A stretch of 7,478 nucleotides of DNA, from assembly GCA_037130425.1 (NCBI GenBank), contig JBAXTB010000287.1, positions 1-7,478 of the forward strand, written 5' to 3'. Below the pieces are notes generated by a model. It did not search any database, was not told where the DNA came from, and worked only from the letters and a program-made list of their open reading frames with translations. This DNA is from M3007 sp037130425 (lineage in GTDB: Bacteria; Bacteroidota; Bacteroidia; Chitinophagales; Saprospiraceae). Both the position numbers and the translations under genes were made by a program. Below, in pieces: positions 6,002 through 7,478 of the stretch (positions are counted from its first letter, which is position 1; each line of letters begins with the position of its first letter).

Positions 6002-6010
6002 GCATTTACC

Positions 6011-6247
6011 ATGATTACTTCAAAAATATACGAAGAACTTGCCGTTTTTTTGGCGGAAGCAGCGCCTACGCAAATTATGGCGTATAAACCTTCTGATGAT
6101 ACCCAGAAACGGTATGATTTGCTTGTTTCTAAAAAGAAAGCGGGAAGTTTAAATACCGAAGAAACTTCCGAATTGGAGCACTATTTCATGCTTGAGCATA
6201 TTTTCCGGCTGGCAAAAATCAGGGCTGCAATGCGGTTAGAGTCATGA
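6011..6247 (+). CDS. Small helical protein paired with HNH endonuclease
   Basis: The product has 78 aa and is a conserved-type hypothetical protein of unknown function. The pattern 'VFLAEAAPTQIMAYKPSDDTQKRYDLLVSKKKAGSLNTEETSELEHYFMLEHIFRLAKIRAAM' resembles small proteins that I recall being encoded immediately upstream of this type of HNH endonuclease in Bacteroidota and cyanobacteria. It looks mostly alpha-helical, with a K-P-S motif (about 26-28) and a 'KKKAGSL-T-EE-ELE' turn. Its stop overlaps the HNH start in ATGA (6244-6247), which implies translational coupling and a shared stoichiometry or complex. It has no membrane segment or signal peptide. It could be an immunity, targeting or scaffold partner. 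Confidence 0.78.
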   Translation: MITSKIYEELAVFLAEAAPTQIMAYKPSDDTQKRYDLLVSKKKAGSLNTEETSELEHYFMLEHIFRLAKIRAAMRLES

Positions 6248-6651
6248 GTGAGTACATTTCTAAAAAGGATCGAGAATTTGTTGCACAACGGGCAAAGTAT
6301 TGTTGTGAATACTGCCGGATGCCCCAAAGATTCTCTCTTTTTGCCTTTCATGTCGATCATATTACAAGTCTTAAACACGGCGGGAAAACTGCGTTGTCAA
6401 ATTTGGCTTTCGCTTGCGGCTTTTGTAACGGCAATAAAGGAACTGATTTGGGTACCTTTCTGTTAAACGAACAAACAATTATCCGGTTCTTCAATCCGCG
6501 TGTAGATAACTGGAGTTTGCATTTTGAAATGGTTGATGGTGTCATTTATGGAAAATCTCCGATTGGAGAAGCAACGATCAAAATCTTCCAATTCAATGAA
6601 ATTGAACGCGTTTTGGAGCGAAAACTGTTGATTGAAGGTGGGTATATTTAA
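6244..6651 (+). CDS. HNH endonuclease
   Basis: The product has 135 aa and appears full length. The HNH fold is clear. The zinc ligands are C21-x2-C24 (CEYC) and C58-x2-C61 (CGFC). The catalytic region is H36-V-D38-H39 with 'SLKHGGKT' after it, then N53 in 'LSNLAFAC' and N62/N64 in 'CNGNKG'. The C-terminal part (W-S-L-H-F, DGVIYGKSPIGEATIKIFQFN, ERVLERKLL) matches a common stand-alone HNH subfamily. It should be a metal-dependent DNA nuclease acting in the cytoplasm. It is the third gene of the cassette and shares a 4-bp overlap with the 78-aa gene. Possible roles are toxin, anti-phage effector, restriction-like or homing-type nuclease. No methyltransferase is visible in the window, so an ordinary restriction-modification pair is not supported. 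Confidence 0.9.
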   Translation: MSEYISKKDREFVAQRAKYCCEYCRMPQRFSLFAFHVDHITSLKHGGKTALSNLAFACGFCNGNKGTDLGTFLLNEQTIIRFFNPRVDNWSLHFEMVDGVIYGKSPIGEATIKIFQFNEIERVLERKLLIEGGYI

Positions 6652-6852
6652 ACACATACTGTTGACCAAGTATGGGCAATACTCGATGCTAAGTTATTCA
6701 CAATCAATACAAGGCTTAGCCGCTCACGTAAGTTGCGCTTGATCATCAGACACAAGCGCGGGGAGGTGGAGGATTAAGCGTAGGGGAGCGAAGACCACGC
6801 GCGTAGAAAATTGTTCACGTATTACATCGGGAACATCACGCGAGGCGGAAAG
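6652..6852. other. Non-coding stretch after the HNH gene
   Basis: No gene is seen. There is one small hairpin, GCGCTTG (6735-6741) / CAAGCGC (6753-6759), with an 11-nt loop and no T-run, so it is only a weak candidate for the end of the cassette transcript. The sequence 6755-6850 is G-rich and unlike the neighbouring coding DNA; I do not recognise it. Confidence 0.4.
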
Positions 6853-6969
6853 GTCAGAATCAGGATTCACCGGATTTCAGGATTTACAGGATAAAAAATC
6901 GTGTAACGCCAGATTTCTTGCGATCATCAATCCTGTAAATCCTAAAATCCTGTGAATCCTGATTCTGAC
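6853..6969. repeat. Large inverted repeat, 39-bp arms
   Basis: The left arm 6853-6891 is the reverse complement of 6931-6969 with two mismatches in 39 positions; the spacer is also 39 nt (6892-6930). The right arm is the start of the tandem array, so the left arm is an inverted copy of the array's terminal motif. In RNA it would form a very stable stem downstream of the HNH gene. Confidence 0.9.
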
Positions 6970-7478
6970 AAATACCCGCACGCGGCACACTGTCTGAACC
7001 GCGATGATAGGGATTTGGGGATTTTAGGATTTATTGCTCTTGGTATTTTCGCAAATGGATGGATTGTGCGGTGAATCCTGAAATTCGGTGAATTTTAGTG
7101 CTGGCAAAGTCCTGTAAATCCTAAAATCCTGTGAATCCTGATTCTGACAAATACCCGCACGCGGCACACTGTCTGAACCGCGATGATAGGGATTTGGGGA
7201 TTTTAGGATTTATTGCTCTTGGTATTTTCGCAAATGGATGGATTGTGCGGTGAATCCTGAAATTCGGTGAATTTTAGTGCTGGCAAAGTCCTGTAAATCC
7301 TAAAATCCTGTGAATCCTGATTCTGACAAATACCCGCACGCGGCACACTGTCTGAACCGCGATGATAGGGATTTGGGGATTTTAGGATTTACGACCCTTG
7401 GTATTTTCGCAAATGGATGCATTGTCCTGTAAATCCTAAAATCCTGTAAATCCTGATTCTGACAGTGTCCCGTAAAGG
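6931..7478. repeat. Tandem array of a 179-bp unit with nested palindromes
   Basis: The motif starting gattctgac recurs at 6961, 7140 and 7319, a period of 179 bp; 6961-7139 and 7140-7318 appear identical. The third unit (7319-7454, 136 bp) has lost 43 bp and differs at 'tttacgaccc'. A fourth start at 7455 diverges near the window edge. Each unit carries CGCGG/CCGCG (6981-6985/6999-7003 in unit 1) nested inside TAAATCCTAAAATCC / GGATTTTAGGATTTA (6936-6950/7019-7033). There is no open frame of note. A related single copy lies at 5616-5700. Confidence 0.94.

Noticed and set aside
5780..6651. HNH cassette as a group I intron or homing endonuclease element
   Set aside because: No intron-like structure or interrupted host gene surrounds it, and the nuclease is third in a promoter-led operon with two small genes.
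6931..7478. Regular repeats suggesting a CRISPR array
   Set aside because: The period is 179 bp and the whole unit is repeated without variable spacers; it is a tandem duplication with internal palindromes. No cas genes are visible.

Overview
The window looks like accessory DNA from a Bacteroidota genome, probably of the Saprospiria type (Haliscomenobacter/Lewinella-like). Three things suggest this: two promoters with the Bacteroidota -33 TTTG / -7 TAnnTTTG pattern, an exported TPR-CHAT protein behind a sigma/anti-sigma pair, and dense intergenic palindromic repeats. The taxonomic call is an inference from gene content and promoter style.

Layout. Bases 1-153 are the 3' end of a DUF433 (VapB-like antitoxin) gene. 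A promoter (185-215) and a truncated copy of a 73-aa small gene (from 253) follow; the copy is cut at 452 by a pair of REP-like hairpins (459-551). A strong terminator (554-588) closes the large leftward operon. Read on the minus strand from 5402 to 645, that operon encodes a sigma-70 family factor (203 aa), a single-pass membrane anti-sigma-like protein with an extracytoplasmic TPR-like tail (297 aa) and a 1067-aa exported TPR-CHAT caspase-like protein. Spacing is 29 nt and 19 nt. From 5587 to 5779 lies a mosaic: a 32-bp DUF433 scar, a truncated copy of the local repeat, and a second copy of the small-gene promoter. Then comes a compact rightward cassette of a 73-aa antitoxin-like protein, a 78-aa helical protein and an HNH endonuclease (5780-6651). 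The last 0.6 kb is non-coding: a 39-bp-arm inverted repeat leading into a tandem array of a 179-bp unit with nested palindromes.

How the parts may work together. The sigma, membrane anti-sigma and TPR-CHAT genes are co-oriented and tightly packed, which suggests one signalling module in which a CHAT protease could act on, or be controlled with, a membrane anti-sigma. This resembles in outline the type III-E CRISPR TPR-CHAT/Csx30/CASP-sigma pathway, but here there is no CRISPR and the CHAT protein carries a signal peptide. The whole operon sits between direct repeats (191-452 and 5719-5979, including 200 identical bp). Recombination between them would remove about 5.5 kb and restore an uninterrupted DUF433 / 73-aa / 78-aa / HNH locus. 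A 7-bp tandem repeat inside the CHAT catalytic domain is a possible on/off switch.
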